Shown: positions 16,641 through 25,328 of the stretch, in pieces
Position numbering within the stretch: the first letter of the stretch is position 1
How the letters are laid out: every line of letters begins with the position of its first letter
Assembly: GCF_009617585.1 (NCBI RefSeq)
Contig: NZ_WIXI01000041.1
Span: forward strand, 62,001 to 126,000
Length of the DNA stretch: 64,000 nucleotides
Source of the DNA: Endobacterium cereale
Lineage (GTDB): Bacteria; Pseudomonadota; Alphaproteobacteria; Rhizobiales; Rhizobiaceae
Direction: 5' to 3'
The notes under the pieces: model-generated
What the model was told of the DNA's origin: nothing
Database searches by the model: none
The model's input: the letters and a program-made list of their open reading frames with translations, nothing else
Position numbers and translations under genes: made by a program

Positions 16641-17061
16641 CGTGGATGCAGTTACGTCAACGACGTTATAAAATTGCCGGAAACTCTACTCCCCATCAAG
16701 TTCCGGCTGTTAGATCTCGTAGAGACATACACCAAGAGGCAAATGTAAATTTTTGGCGACAGACATCCATCGAAACGAAATCAATAAGCCACGATAAGCA
16801 TTACTTATCGATGGTTAGGCGCACAACCGCCAACCATACCATGTGAGGAACCCAAACTTAAAGATAGCGTTCCTGTAGGACTTCGTTTACCATGAAATCA
16901 ATGGCTTACGATTTCGGCAGATCGGAAATTTCGAGTTTTTTTGAACGTAAGCGGGGCTGATTTGGTGGCAGTGCCCGATAACGGGCAGTGCGGAGGGCGA
17001 GATTGCGTCCGTGTGCTACCCTTGGCATGGTGTTTTCGGCAACAACAAAGGGGTGCAGACC
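16641..17061. other. Intergenic stretch after PAAR with a small hairpin
   Basis: No convincing gene is present; a 66-codon frame at 16646-16846 lacks any domain and is A/T-biased. One inverted repeat, CGATAAG (16792-16798) with CTTATCG (16804-16810), could form a small hairpin but has no T-tract. The drop in GC content compared with the flanks suggests a junction at the end of the T6SS island. Confidence 0.4.
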
Positions 17062-17472
17062 ATGCGGCGGATCGACATTGATAACCTGGACGAGGCGGCC
17101 CTGGTCGAACTCAATGCGCGCATCGTCGAACGGCTGCAGTTCCTGCATCATCAGCGGACTGCAGCTGCGTTGCAGGACATTCGGGTCGGAAGCGGCGTGA
17201 CGTTCGAAGGTCCTGGTGGAGCAACGATCCGGGGCATCGTTATTCGCCGCAACAAGAAAACGGTGACGGTGCATACCGACGATGAGCGACAGTGGAACGT
17301 GTCGCCGACGCTGCTGAGGCTTACCGGCTCCCATGTGCTCGATACGCTGGATGAGGTCATGACGGGCAAGGCCAGGTCAGATGGGCCCAAGTCAGAAGGG
17401 GGCACGTCAGGTGGGGCCGGTACGAGAGCGTCGGATAAGATCGTTGCTTTCCCCAAGCCTGATCGCCGTTGA
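17062..17472 (+). CDS. Hypothetical protein with a KOW-like beta segment
   Basis: A 136-residue protein. The first ~35 residues are helical (IDIDNLDEAALVELNARIVE). Residues ~50-95 form a small beta-rich unit (VGSGVTFEGPGGATIRGIVI, RRNKKTVTVHTDDERQWNVS) that looks like an SH3/KOW-type RNA- or protein-binding barrel. The tail is disordered and Gly/Ser/Lys-rich. The ATG at 17062 was chosen because the conserved-looking sequence starts there. It ends 5 bases from the transposase fragment on the other strand, so it may be passenger DNA of that element. The function is unknown. Confidence 0.55.
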   Translation: MRRIDIDNLDEAALVELNARIVERLQFLHHQRTAAALQDIRVGSGVTFEGPGGATIRGIVIRRNKKTVTVHTDDERQWNVSPTLLRLTGSHVLDTLDEVMTGKARSDGPKSEGGTSGGAGTRASDKIVAFPKPDRR

Positions 17473-17477
17473 TGTGC

Positions 17478-18290
17478 TCAGGCTCTGGCGGCGATCATCG
17501 TGGCCAGGGGAGGAATGGACCGTTCCAGTCCGCCCATGCCCAACCGATCGCAAAGATAGTGCCAGAACGACAGGCCGAGCTTCTGGCAGGTCTTCATCAG
17601 ACCAAGCATGCTGTCGCGTGCCTCCCGGCCATTGCGACTGACCGTGCCGCCTGAAATCTTTCGCTTGGTGACGAAGCTGCGCAGATCTCTTTCCGACGCG
17701 TTCGTATTAAGCGGCGTTTCAGGTCGCTCGAGAACGCGCAGCAGCTCGGCCTTGCGGCGTTTCAGCCGAGCCAGCAGTTTGTCGAGATCGCCATATCCGG
17801 TGCGGATGGAGAATATTCGATCGAACCTGACCCCCAGAGCGTTGGCTGCACGCCGACTGGGTCTTCGCTGGTAGTCTTTCAGAAGCTTGTAAAAGAGCCA
17901 GATCAGTTCGCGCAAAGTCTCGACATGCTTCACTTGGCCCGGCGTCGCCGGCATCAACTTGTGCAGCAATCGCTCTGCGTGGACCCAACACAGCGCATGG
18001 GTGCCGACCCGAAACTGGCCGGCATCGTCGGAGACGATCACTGCATTGCCGACAAGACCATGATGGCGGATGGAACCCCAGATGCCGGCCTCGGCAAACG
18101 GGCGGATGATGTCCCTGTCAAAGATGTCGATACCCTTTTCCGCCAGATGGCCAAGAAATGGAACCTGGTTGGAAAACCGCCGTGGTTCGCCCGTGTTCAA
18201 GCGCGCCAGAAGGGCGGGATCCACCTGTCGGTCTTGCAGAAGGGCGAAGGCGGCATCGTTGAGGACATAGTCCTGATAGTTGCCGCGCTG
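17478..18290 (-). pseudogene. C-terminal fragment of an IS66-like transposase
   Basis: The open frame runs from after a TGA at 18293-18291 to 17478. It encodes the catalytic half of a DDE transposase (HALCWVHAERLLHKLMPATP, then the C-terminal TNASERDLRSFVTKRKISGG and MLGLMKTCQKLGLSFWHYL). The N-terminal half is missing, and the frame opens without a proper start. It looks like GNYQDYVLNDAAFALLQDRQ preceded by a stop and frameshift. The complete IS66 element begins 65 bases away, so this copy was probably cut by that or an earlier insertion. It is a different, only distantly similar transposase. Confidence 0.8.
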
Positions 18291-18355
18291 TCAGTACCGG
18301 AGCAATACTCCCCAATAGTGCCGTTTGAATCTTCCCCAGGTGCTGCGGCCGCTGG

Positions 18356-18378
18356 GTAAGCGCGATTTTCCATGCACC
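18356..18378. repeat. IS66 terminal inverted repeat, tnpC side
   Basis: This is the 23-bp end of the element, starting GTAAGCGCGATTTTCC. It pairs with the repeat at 20884-20906 with 4 mismatches. Confidence 0.85.
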
Positions 18379-18434
18379 TTGCCGTAGGCGGCATCTCAGA
18401 ACCAGCGCCTTTTTCGAAGCGATATCCTGGTCTG

Positions 18435-20015
18435 TCAGGCAGCGGAGGCCTTGGAGAAGTTGAAGGGCATTAGGTCGCCGATGTCGGCATTCTCGTCGCG
18501 CTGCGGCAACTCAGTGAGCACATGGCGCAGCCAGATGAGTGGGTCGACGCCACAGGCGCGGCAGGTCAGCATGAGACTGTAGATCACGGCGCTGGCCTTT
18601 GCTCCGTCAGCGGTGTCGCTGAACAGCCACGATTTTCTTCCGGTCGCAAAAACTCTAATGTCACGTTCCAGAATGTTGTTATCGATCGGCATCCTGCCGT
18701 CGCTGATGTAGCGCGTCAGATAACCCCATTGGTTCAGGGTGTAGGACACGGCATCGCCGAGCTTGGTATCCGGCACGACCTTCGGCGCGATATTGTCGAG
18801 CCATGACTTGAGTGCGTTCAGGACAGGCAAGCTATGCTGTTGCCGGAAACGGCGAACGCAATCGGCCTGCGTTTCACCGGCGTTGGGCTTGCTCTCTCGC
18901 GCCTGCTTTTCGATCCGGTAGAGCTGCTCGAAGAACCGGAGTGCCTGTTCCGGCGGTCCGCCTCCATTCTTCCTGGTTTTGAGGGCCTCGACAAAGCGCC
19001 GCCGGGAATGAGCCATGCATCCGACATGGGTAGCACCATCCAATGTGCGCCATGCGGTATAGCCATCAGTCATGAGTATGCCGCGGTATTTGCCAAGGAA
19101 GGTCTGTGGGTGAATCTGACCGCGGCCGGGCTGATAATCGAGAAGCACGATCGGCTCGTCACTATCCTCGCCGCTGCGATAAGCCCACATATACGATGTG
19201 CTGGTGGCTTCCTTATTCTTTTCCTTGAGGACCTGAACGGTCGTCTCATCACCGTGAATGAGAGACTGTGACCTGAGCCGCAATCTCAGCGCATCATAGA
19301 TGCGGTGAAGATGCTTCTCGCTCGAGCCGATCACCCAGTGAGCGAGAGCGCCTCGGCTGATCGGAACGCCGGCCCGCTCGAATGTCTGAGCCACGCGGTA
19401 GAGCGGCGTGCCATCGACGTATTTGTGGACGAGCGCGAAGGCCAGCGTCGAGGCGGTGGCGATGCTGCCCGGCAAGGGTTGCGCCGCCATCGGCGCGATC
19501 ACGACCGGCGTATTGATCCCGGTGCGGTCGCAATGGCGGCAGGCATACTTGAACCGCACGTTCTGCAGGACTTTTGCCTTAACCTCGATATGAAGCTGCT
19601 CGGTAACGGCCTCGCCCATGCGATGCATTTGACTGTCGCAGCAAGGGCAAGCTTTCTGATCGTCGGGCAGATCGTATTCGACACGTTCGCGCGGCAAGTC
19701 TTCCGGCAGAGGTCTGCGGCCTCGCTTTTTAACCGCGACACTCTCGACTGCTGGAAAGCCTGTATCCGGGAGATCGGCGACAACCTCGTCGCCATCATCA
19801 GGATCATCCTCTTCGGCCTCGTTGAAGATGCGATCGACGTGCTTTTCGCTGCGGGGTGCAAAACGATGCAGCCTTGCGAGCGCCAGTTCTTCTTCCAGCT
19901 TGACGACCCGCTGCGAGAGCACTTCCTTCTCGGCTTTGAGCGCGGCGATTTCGGCGGCATTTGCCGCCAACTGCGCCATCAGCTCTGCTACATCAGGTTC
20001 GCCGGCTCGGGTCAT
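18435..20015 (-). CDS. tnpC: IS66 family transposase TnpC
   Basis: A 526-residue DDE transposase of full IS66 length. The N-terminus has a leucine-rich coiled region (AALKAEKEVLSQRVVKLEEE). Next comes the zinc-finger-like CPCCDSQMHRMGE with a later CRHCDRTG. The catalytic core includes LIHGDETTVQVL, GILMTDGYTAW, HVGCMAHSRRRFVEAL and the C-terminal NNILERDIRVFATGRKSWLF with the catalytic Glu. It catalyses cut and paste of the element with TnpA and TnpB. Confidence 0.95.
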   Translation of the reverse strand: MTRAGEPDVAELMAQLAANAAEIAALKAEKEVLSQRVVKLEEELALARLHRFAPRSEKHVDRIFNEAEEDDPDDGDEVVADLPDTGFPAVESVAVKKRGRRPLPEDLPRERVEYDLPDDQKACPCCDSQMHRMGEAVTEQLHIEVKAKVLQNVRFKYACRHCDRTGINTPVVIAPMAAQPLPGSIATASTLAFALVHKYVDGTPLYRVAQTFERAGVPISRGALAHWVIGSSEKHLHRIYDALRLRLRSQSLIHGDETTVQVLKEKNKEATSTSYMWAYRSGEDSDEPIVLLDYQPGRGQIHPQTFLGKYRGILMTDGYTAWRTLDGATHVGCMAHSRRRFVEALKTRKNGGGPPEQALRFFEQLYRIEKQARESKPNAGETQADCVRRFRQQHSLPVLNALKSWLDNIAPKVVPDTKLGDAVSYTLNQWGYLTRYISDGRMPIDNNILERDIRVFATGRKSWLFSDTADGAKASAVIYSLMLTCRACGVDPLIWLRHVLTELPQRDENADIGDLMPFNFSKASAA

Positions 20016-20067
20016 CCCGGTTTTGAATCTGAACCGCGTCGCCGCGTCAACAGATCAACGCGCCACC

Positions 20068-20421
20068 TCAGCCGGCGATCTGATATTGCCGCACGGGATG
20101 GCGGATCATCGCATCGATATCGATCCCGTCGAGAATCCAGTGCAGTTGCTCGGTCGTCAGTGTAACCACCGCCACCTCTCGCCGCGGCCATCGGAACTTG
20201 TCTTCCGTCAACCGCTTCAGCACGAGCACAAAGCCTGACCGATCGAAGAACAGCAGCTTCATCCGGTCACGTCGGCGATTGCAGAAGGCAAACACCGCAG
20301 GGGCAAACGGGTCCAATGCCATCGTCTCCTGGACCAGGACCGCAAGGCTGTTGATGCCGGCCCGGAAGTCGATCGGCTCCCGATGCAAGTAGACCTTCAG
20401 ATCAGCGCTCAGTCTGAACAT
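20068..20421 (-). CDS. tnpB: IS66 accessory protein TnpB
   Basis: A 117-residue IS66 Orf2 protein of typical length. Hallmarks are the N-terminal YLHREPIDFRAGINSLAVLV, FAFCNRRRDRMKLLFFDRSG and FRWPRREVAVVTLTTEQLHW. It overlaps the end of tnpA by 20 bases, consistent with coupled translation. It is needed for IS66 transposition; its molecular role is not settled. Confidence 0.95.
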   Translation of the reverse strand: MFRLSADLKVYLHREPIDFRAGINSLAVLVQETMALDPFAPAVFAFCNRRRDRMKLLFFDRSGFVLVLKRLTEDKFRWPRREVAVVTLTTEQLHWILDGIDIDAMIRHPVRQYQIAG

Positions 20422-20824
20422 GACCCAACGCTCCTATGATTGCGGCCAGCCCATTCTCATCGTCATACTCAACGGTCAGGCTGATCCCGTTCGGCAGGAG
20501 CGCGCTCACCTTGGATGTATGACACGGCTTGCCCACCGCCACGCTCTTCGGCGTTAAATCGCCGCCAGAACGCGGCCCCATAGCTGGAGCAATCTGAACT
20601 GGAACGAAGGCCGCGACCGATGGCGAAGGACGCTGTTCCAGGGCCTTCTTTATCCACTTGCGAACGAGATTGGCATTCACGTCATGTTCCCGCGCAAGTC
20701 GAGAGACCGAAACGCCAGGCTCTAAACACGCTGCAACGAGCCGATCACGCGAAGCAGGGTCATATCGACGGCGGCCATCGCGACCAACAAGCCGCACCTG
20801 AAGTTTAGGAGCATCTTCATCCAT
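20402..20824 (-). CDS. tnpA: IS66 accessory protein TnpA
   Basis: About 140 residues. An HTH of the IS66 Orf1/IS3 orfA type is seen near the N-terminus: RYDPASRDRLVAACLEPGVS, VSRLAREHDVNANLVRKWIK. The C-terminal VSALLPNGISLTVEYDDENG is a TnpA hallmark. The ATG at 20824 (MDEDAPKL) is preferred over the GTG at 20854 because the latter lies inside a hairpin. It is the first gene of the element's operon and probably binds the ends. Confidence 0.9.
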   Translation of the reverse strand: MDEDAPKLQVRLVGRDGRRRYDPASRDRLVAACLEPGVSVSRLAREHDVNANLVRKWIKKALEQRPSPSVAAFVPVQIAPAMGPRSGGDLTPKSVAVGKPCHTSKVSALLPNGISLTVEYDDENGLAAIIGALGHVQTER

Positions 20825-20829
20825 GTTTT

Positions 20830-20855
20830 GGTGTCCACTTATTTTGGTGGACACC
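20830..20855. promoter_or_regulatory. 9-bp perfect hairpin in the IS66 leader, just upstream of tnpA
   Basis: GGTGTCCAC (20830-20838) pairs with GTGGACACC (20847-20855) around an 8-base loop TTATTTTG. It lies directly before the tnpA start and may limit translation or bind a transposition protein. Confidence 0.5.
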
Positions 20856-20883
20856 TCATGCCTGAGAGCACTGCGCTTCAGAA

Positions 20884-20906
20884 GGTGCGCAGAAATTCGC
20901 GCTTAC
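20884..20906. repeat. IS66 terminal inverted repeat, tnpA side
   Basis: The reverse complement starts GTAAGCGCGAATTTCTG and matches the other end at 19 of 23 positions. It marks the right boundary of the element. Confidence 0.85.
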
Positions 20907-21133
20907 CACCAGTCTGCGCCGGTCATGGATTTCCCTCACGAAAGTACCCAGGTTCGGTGCGTCGGTCATTACCGGTTCGCTAGCCCGGATCACACAGGTA
21001 CTGCTCTTGATGTTGCAAATTGGCCTTGGCAATCTGCCGCACTTGCCGGCCAGATGGTAAAATCAGTGGGCATCGCACTACCCACGGCTAGGCTGTCGCC
21101 GGATTGGAGACGATCCCGAAATTTTGTGGCAGG

Positions 21134-21355
21134 TTACTGTCGCAAATATTTTTGGACCGGCGACGTTCGGACAGGCGTCAACCCGGCGTGTTTCTCTAAC
21201 CGTGTATGAATGTCGGCGATCGATTGCTCCAGACAGAACGCAGCTTCATCGGCGCCGAGCCGAAGCGCTTCGTCATGCGCATAGCAGAGCAGGCGGCCAA
21301 GTGCGACCAGGTCAGGATTTATCTTGTTCACGGTGCCCTCGTCATTTTCGAACAT
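21134..21355 (-). CDS. Small hypothetical protein downstream of tfuA
   Basis: A 73-residue frame from the ATG at 21355 (MFENDEGTVNKINPDLVALG). The body (LLCYAHDEALRLGADEAAFC, LEQSIADIHTRLEKHAG) looks like a helical soluble protein of a kind common in rhizobia. A longer frame to 21481 is open but reads into the end of tfuA and looks less protein-like. It is 80 bases from the tfuA stop and could be the last gene of the RiPP operon, but no ribosome binding site is clear. The function is unknown. Confidence 0.5.
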   Translation of the reverse strand: MFENDEGTVNKINPDLVALGRLLCYAHDEALRLGADEAAFCLEQSIADIHTRLEKHAGLTPVRTSPVQKYLRQ

Positions 21356-21435
21356 GCACACGTATAAGCAAGATCGCCGTGTCAGTCGCGTTGCAGCAGC
21401 GTTGCACCCCTCAAGAATGCATACTGCTGCCTCGT

Positions 21436-22113
21436 TCAATCGAGGGATGCTTTGAACTGGTCGGTGCAGTTGAACGACCATGTCGGCACGGGTGCGCCTA
21501 TGTCCCTGCCAAGCGCTGCCAGAGCCTCCAGCGCATCCAACCTCTTCTGATCAACGTAAAAGCGTCGAATGCTGCCCGCGAAATCGCTCCCGACCTCACG
21601 CTCCAATCGCTTCCATGTACGCTGCTTGTAGAATACGGAGCGAAGTCGCTCGCCTACCTGAACGGCCTCGGATTGCGTACACTCACTTGACGATACCAGT
21701 GCTTGTAACGTTGCCCTTATATTGACGAACGGAATGGTGATGGGTGCGTAGCCAAACTCAACTGGCGCGTGCAGCAATGCAACGTCTGCGTCGTCATCCG
21801 TCGTGCCATCAATATAGCTTTGGTAAATCCGGCCGAGACCCCGCATGCCAAATGGTGCACATTCTGCGGCACGCAATGCTCCCATGCTGGCAGCCCCCAG
21901 AACCGCGACGTCCTGGCTAAGCGCAAACAGGATCTCCTTGTGCCGCACCGGGGCCCGATCTTCAAAGTACCCGTCGATCAGGCAGATCGCCGATGCGCCT
22001 TCATCGACGGCACGAGCGACATCGCCCAGCCCCGCCGGAGGACGGATCGTTGTCGTCACCGGAACCAGGTCGGCAGCGTTAGGGAGGCTTGGTCCGACAA
22101 AGGCTACCCTCAC
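21436..22113 (-). CDS. tfuA: TfuA-like RiPP biosynthesis protein
   Basis: A 225-residue protein with the TfuA core: MRVAFVGPSLPNA, AICLIDGYFEDRAPVRHKEI, VAVLGAASMGALRAAECAPF, GMRGLGRIYQSYIDGTTDDD. TfuA was first noted in the trifolitoxin locus of Rhizobium. In TfuA-associated YcaO systems it acts as the sulfur-handling partner in backbone thioamide formation. Its ATG overlaps the ycaO stop by 4 bases, so the two enzymes are made together. It is full length, with no signal peptide. Confidence 0.92.
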   Translation of the reverse strand: MRVAFVGPSLPNAADLVPVTTTIRPPAGLGDVARAVDEGASAICLIDGYFEDRAPVRHKEILFALSQDVAVLGAASMGALRAAECAPFGMRGLGRIYQSYIDGTTDDDADVALLHAPVEFGYAPITIPFVNIRATLQALVSSSECTQSEAVQVGERLRSVFYKQRTWKRLEREVGSDFAGSIRRFYVDQKRLDALEALAALGRDIGAPVPTWSFNCTDQFKASLD

Positions 22114-23294
22114 CGTCGCAGGATCCTTTTCAGCGCGCGATGGCCGAAGGGCCTGTCAAAGGCACCAAGCAGATTCTCGAGGTCTGGAACCACGACCTTG
22201 ACGACAGAAAATGGCTTGTTCTCCAAGCTCAATGGAAAAACGTAGGCCCTGTTAATACCAGCTGCATGCAGATGCGCTAACGTGATTTCAAGAAGGTCAG
22301 TATCTACGGGATCGGAGATTTCGATGGCCCGGCTCGCAGCAGCTTCAAACAACTCCATGAGATCTGTCTTGAGCCGCTGTTCGTAGACCTCCGCGTAAAG
22401 GTCGTCACGCGCACCGGACATATAGGTCAGCCGTGATTGTGCTGCCTCCGTAATCGCACGTGCGATCGCCCGCTCGCCTCTCGGATGCGTGCCCGTGCCG
22501 GCTGTCAGCTCAAAATGTCGCGGCTGCCATCGCTCGCGGAGATCCTTCGGGCCGAGAAGAGCATGATAGGTTGGAATCCCGATGTCGGAGGTGATGTCAA
22601 ACAATTGCAGCCTAAGCCCTGATTTCGCGATGGTGTCGAGGAGTTGTCGCACTGCGAAAGAGGTGATCGAATTCGTATCGACCGCGGTTGCATGCCGACG
22701 TTGTGGGGACGAGAGTTGCCAAAGAACGAAAGCGTCCCGCTCGATCCGCTCCAGAAGCGCATGAGCAATTGCTTCGGCTTGGTTGTTGCCGGACGCCAGC
22801 CCATCAGACGTCATGTGGTACGGTGTTTTGCGTGTCCGATCGAGCATGATGGCGTCGGCAGGCGCGGCAACGGGCCCATCGGAAAAGACGCAACGTCCCT
22901 CGATCCATGTTTGGACCTGCTCATCCGGTGGTACCTTGCTTCCCTTGGCCAAGAGTTCCGGGCACTTCAGTGGCTCGACATTGCCGGCGACAAGGTCGGT
23001 GATGCTTCCAGTCAGAAATTGACATTCCGGATCACCGGCAATGGCGCGCTCGATCGCTTCCATGACTGCGGAGGCTCGCGCGTCGTCGTCATTCAGTCCT
23101 TTGCCGTTGGATATGACCAGGGATTTGCTGTTGGGCGTGTAAGCGCACCAGACGGGGATGCCCAGACTGTCAAGATTGGTGTGTCGGGCAACACGGGTTA
23201 TGCCGTACCCAGCCAGAAAGGGGTGTACCCGCGCGAGCGTTTCTGATGCTGATATAATCCGATCGGATTTCATTGATGTCGCGCGCGCGGGCAT
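22110..23294 (-). CDS. ycaO: YcaO-domain cyclodehydratase/thioamidase (TfuA-associated)
   Basis: About 394 residues. YcaO ATP-binding features are present: the Ser/Glu motif in RASAVMEAIERAIAGD, the second acidic helix AEAIAHALLERIERDAFVLW, and TGTGTHPRGERAIARAITEA. The C-terminus ends RILRR and lacks the PxPxP tail usual in azoline-forming YcaO proteins; no E1-like partner is present either. With TfuA this points to ATP-dependent backbone modification, possibly thioamidation, of the peptide encoded upstream. Start candidates are the ATG at 23294, 5 bases past the precursor stop, and the ATG at 23273 (MKSDRIISASE). Confidence 0.9.
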   Translation of the reverse strand: MPARATSMKSDRIISASETLARVHPFLAGYGITRVARHTNLDSLGIPVWCAYTPNSKSLVISNGKGLNDDDARASAVMEAIERAIAGDPECQFLTGSITDLVAGNVEPLKCPELLAKGSKVPPDEQVQTWIEGRCVFSDGPVAAPADAIMLDRTRKTPYHMTSDGLASGNNQAEAIAHALLERIERDAFVLWQLSSPQRRHATAVDTNSITSFAVRQLLDTIAKSGLRLQLFDITSDIGIPTYHALLGPKDLRERWQPRHFELTAGTGTHPRGERAIARAITEAAQSRLTYMSGARDDLYAEVYEQRLKTDLMELFEAAASRAIEISDPVDTDLLEITLAHLHAAGINRAYVFPLSLENKPFSVVKVVVPDLENLLGAFDRPFGHRALKRILRR

Positions 23295-23298
23295 TTGC

Positions 23299-23505
23299 TT
23301 AGAAGTCGACGTGAGATGCGAATGCCTGGCTCGGTGCGCCGACCACACTGGCGAATTCGATACCCGTAAACGAGGAGGCTTCATCAGAGGACGTTTCGAA
23401 GTCCGTCCCCGCCGGTTGGGCAACCGATTTCACGGTTCCTTCGGCAAGGTCGGCGACCCAGACGTCATCGCTGCCTGTCAGTTTGAAAACAACGGTATTT
23501 GCCAT
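23299..23505 (-). CDS. Candidate RiPP precursor peptide
   Basis: A 68-residue peptide beginning MANTVVFKLTGSDDVWVADL, placed directly before ycaO. GGAGAG lies 8 bases before the ATG at 23505, the best ribosome binding site in the cluster. The N-terminal part is acidic and leader-like. The rest is rich in Ser, Ala and Thr, ending FASVVGAPSQAFASHVDF. There is no Cys, so azole or lanthionine chemistry on Cys is excluded, but backbone thioamides or Ser/Thr heterocycles remain possible. No obvious GG or AxA cleavage site stands out. That this is the substrate is inferred from position, size and strong translation signal. Confidence 0.75.
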   Translation of the reverse strand: MANTVVFKLTGSDDVWVADLAEGTVKSVAQPAGTDFETSSDEASSFTGIEFASVVGAPSQAFASHVDF

Positions 23506-23522
23506 TTGCTTCTCTCCTTTTT

Positions 23523-25316
23523 TCAAAAACCGGCCTTCTTGAGGCCGTCCCGGTACAGGGCTGTTTGCCAGGCTTCTTTGAAAGGGATCATCGCTGTCCA
23601 GGCATCAACATCAAAAGTCGGATTGTTGCCCATTGAACGCCGGCGCAAATATTGCGCCTTTCCCTTATTTCCGAGCATGGCATGGCTCGCGGCAGCTATG
23701 CGATCAGCGGCCGTCTTGTCTTTCATGTTTTCGACATGCGCGAGAGCATCCTCGTATCGCTCAAGAAAATAGCAGGCGCCGGCAGCACTCCAGTGGTAGG
23801 CGTCCGGCGCAAGCGGATTGAGAGATAGAGCCGTTTCCAGCTTTGCGAGCGCATCTGCTGGCCTGGCAGCGTGCACAAGCGTGTCCCCGTAACTGTACAA
23901 GCCATCAGCGTGATGAGGGCTCAGTTGTTCGGCATGGTGGAGGGCGGCGATACTGGCATCGAGGTCACCAAGATAAAGTCGCGCGACACCGAGTTCCCGA
24001 TGCCCGTCTGCCCCGAGGGGGTCCAGCTGAATAGCGATTTCCGCGAACTCTACCGCTTTGTCCAGCAGTTGGTGGTCACCGCGAGCGGTCAGCAGCCATT
24101 CCAGCGCGTGCGTTCGCGACATAGCGCTGTTGGCGACCGCAAGGCCGGCATGCCGATTAAGGGCCTGTCGGAAAAATTTGCGTGCGCGGCGAATACTCGC
24201 AAGTTGAAGCCCGCCCATACCCTGGAGGCCCACAAGATAGTCCTGATAGGCTTCCGGATGGGCCTCAAAATCGGCATGGCGGGGCCCGGTAGCCCATATA
24301 CGGGCCTTGATCGCCTCGAGGACATTGAAAGCAATCTCATTTCTGACCTCGACGAGGCTGCTTCCTCGAAGCTCGAAACGATTTGCCCAGATTACTTCAT
24401 CCGTGGGCAGGAAAATCAATTGTGCGAATAGGCCGCGCAGCGACACATGGCAGTCCATGACATAGCTGACATTGTGTCTCTGAAGGGCCTCCACCTTATC
24501 TGCCTCGCGCCGGATCTGCTCGGCGGTATAGGGTGCGACAACTGCGATCTCGCGTTCGCAGCAAAGAGCGACCGTCACATCCTCGATCAGACCGACTGCT
24601 ATCTCGTAGCGCTCCCCGCTTCCATCTGCATTCGGTGGCAGCAGCGCCAAACGTGGTGGGCGTTCTTTTGGATGAGCATTTTTCCCCTGCATTTCCACTT
24701 CGATGCGTGATGCAGTCGGCGAGGACAGGCGGACACGAGGCCCAAGCAAGCCCCTTAGAAATTCATCCGCGGGATAGCGCTCCAGCAGGATGAGCGCGGC
24801 GTCCCTGACGAGTATTTGCTCCTCTTCGGACTTTGCACATTTTGAGAAAGACACGAGTGCAATTCGCAGCAAGTGCTCATGATGCTGTTGAACCTCGGCG
24901 ATAAAAGGCCCCAACGAAAAAGGAAGTTCACGGCACAAAGCCTTGAGAAATGGATGTCGGACCATCTTCAGCATCAGGCTGATCGAGACATGGTCGATTT
25001 TTTGAACCTCGAAAATCCCGAGGTCGGATTTCAGACTGGTCTCAACGAGGGAGATGTGGGTCGCGTCGGCCAATATCAATGGAGGGCTTCCCCGCAGGGC
25101 GCCATGCATACGTGACAGCGTAGACCGCAGGTTCGTATAAGCTGTTTCAACGGTCGAATTCGGCCATAACAATGCTGCCAGCTCCTGCCGCGAGACAGGT
25201 TTGTTTTTCACAAGCAGATATGCGAGGCAGGCTAGGCCCTTGGTCGGGACAGCAACCGTGATGTTGTTATCGTCAGCGAGTTGGACAGTTTCGTGCAGAT
25301 ACAGATGGTAGACCAT
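23523..25316 (-). CDS. SARP/BTAD-type regulator with C-terminal TPR repeats
   Basis: A 597-residue protein. Residues ~1-85 are an OmpR/SARP-like winged helix: LYLHETVQLADDNNITVAVP, CLAYLLVKNKPVSRQELAAL, LWPNSTVETAYTNLRSTLSR. A middle region (FELRGSSLVEVRNEIAFNVL) resembles the adenylate-cyclase/TolB-like linker found in such regulators. The C-terminal ~220 residues hold TPR units (EIAIQLDPLGADGHRELGVA, HAEQLSPHHADGLYSYGDTL, LETALSLNPLAPDAYHWSAA). It ends 17 bases before the precursor ATG, so it is probably the pathway regulator. SARP-type control is best known in actinobacterial antibiotic clusters. Confidence 0.85.
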   Translation of the reverse strand: MVYHLYLHETVQLADDNNITVAVPTKGLACLAYLLVKNKPVSRQELAALLWPNSTVETAYTNLRSTLSRMHGALRGSPPLILADATHISLVETSLKSDLGIFEVQKIDHVSISLMLKMVRHPFLKALCRELPFSLGPFIAEVQQHHEHLLRIALVSFSKCAKSEEEQILVRDAALILLERYPADEFLRGLLGPRVRLSSPTASRIEVEMQGKNAHPKERPPRLALLPPNADGSGERYEIAVGLIEDVTVALCCEREIAVVAPYTAEQIRREADKVEALQRHNVSYVMDCHVSLRGLFAQLIFLPTDEVIWANRFELRGSSLVEVRNEIAFNVLEAIKARIWATGPRHADFEAHPEAYQDYLVGLQGMGGLQLASIRRARKFFRQALNRHAGLAVANSAMSRTHALEWLLTARGDHQLLDKAVEFAEIAIQLDPLGADGHRELGVARLYLGDLDASIAALHHAEQLSPHHADGLYSYGDTLVHAARPADALAKLETALSLNPLAPDAYHWSAAGACYFLERYEDALAHVENMKDKTAADRIAAASHAMLGNKGKAQYLRRRSMGNNPTFDVDAWTAMIPFKEAWQTALYRDGLKKAGF

Positions 25317-25328
25317 GACGTGGCTCGC

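Larger units (their letters stand above)
18356..20906 (-). mobile_element. Complete IS66-family insertion sequence
   Basis: A 2551-bp element with the three-gene order tnpA-tnpB-tnpC on the minus strand. The ends are 23-bp imperfect inverted repeats, 19 of 23 identical, both starting GTAAGCGCGA. The flanking 8-mers (GCCGCTGG on the left, CACCAGTC on the right) do not match, so the usual 8-bp target duplication of IS66 is absent. Either one flank was lost by deletion or the element recombined with another copy. All three ORFs are intact, so it may still move. Confidence 0.9.

Noticed and set aside
16646..16846. 66-codon plus-strand frame after PAAR
   Set aside because: No domain, no ribosome binding site, A/T-biased.
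19305..20165. 286-codon plus-strand frame within IS66
   Set aside because: It is the complement of tnpC, which has clear transposase motifs.
22644..23246. 200-codon plus-strand frame
   Set aside because: Antisense shadow of ycaO.
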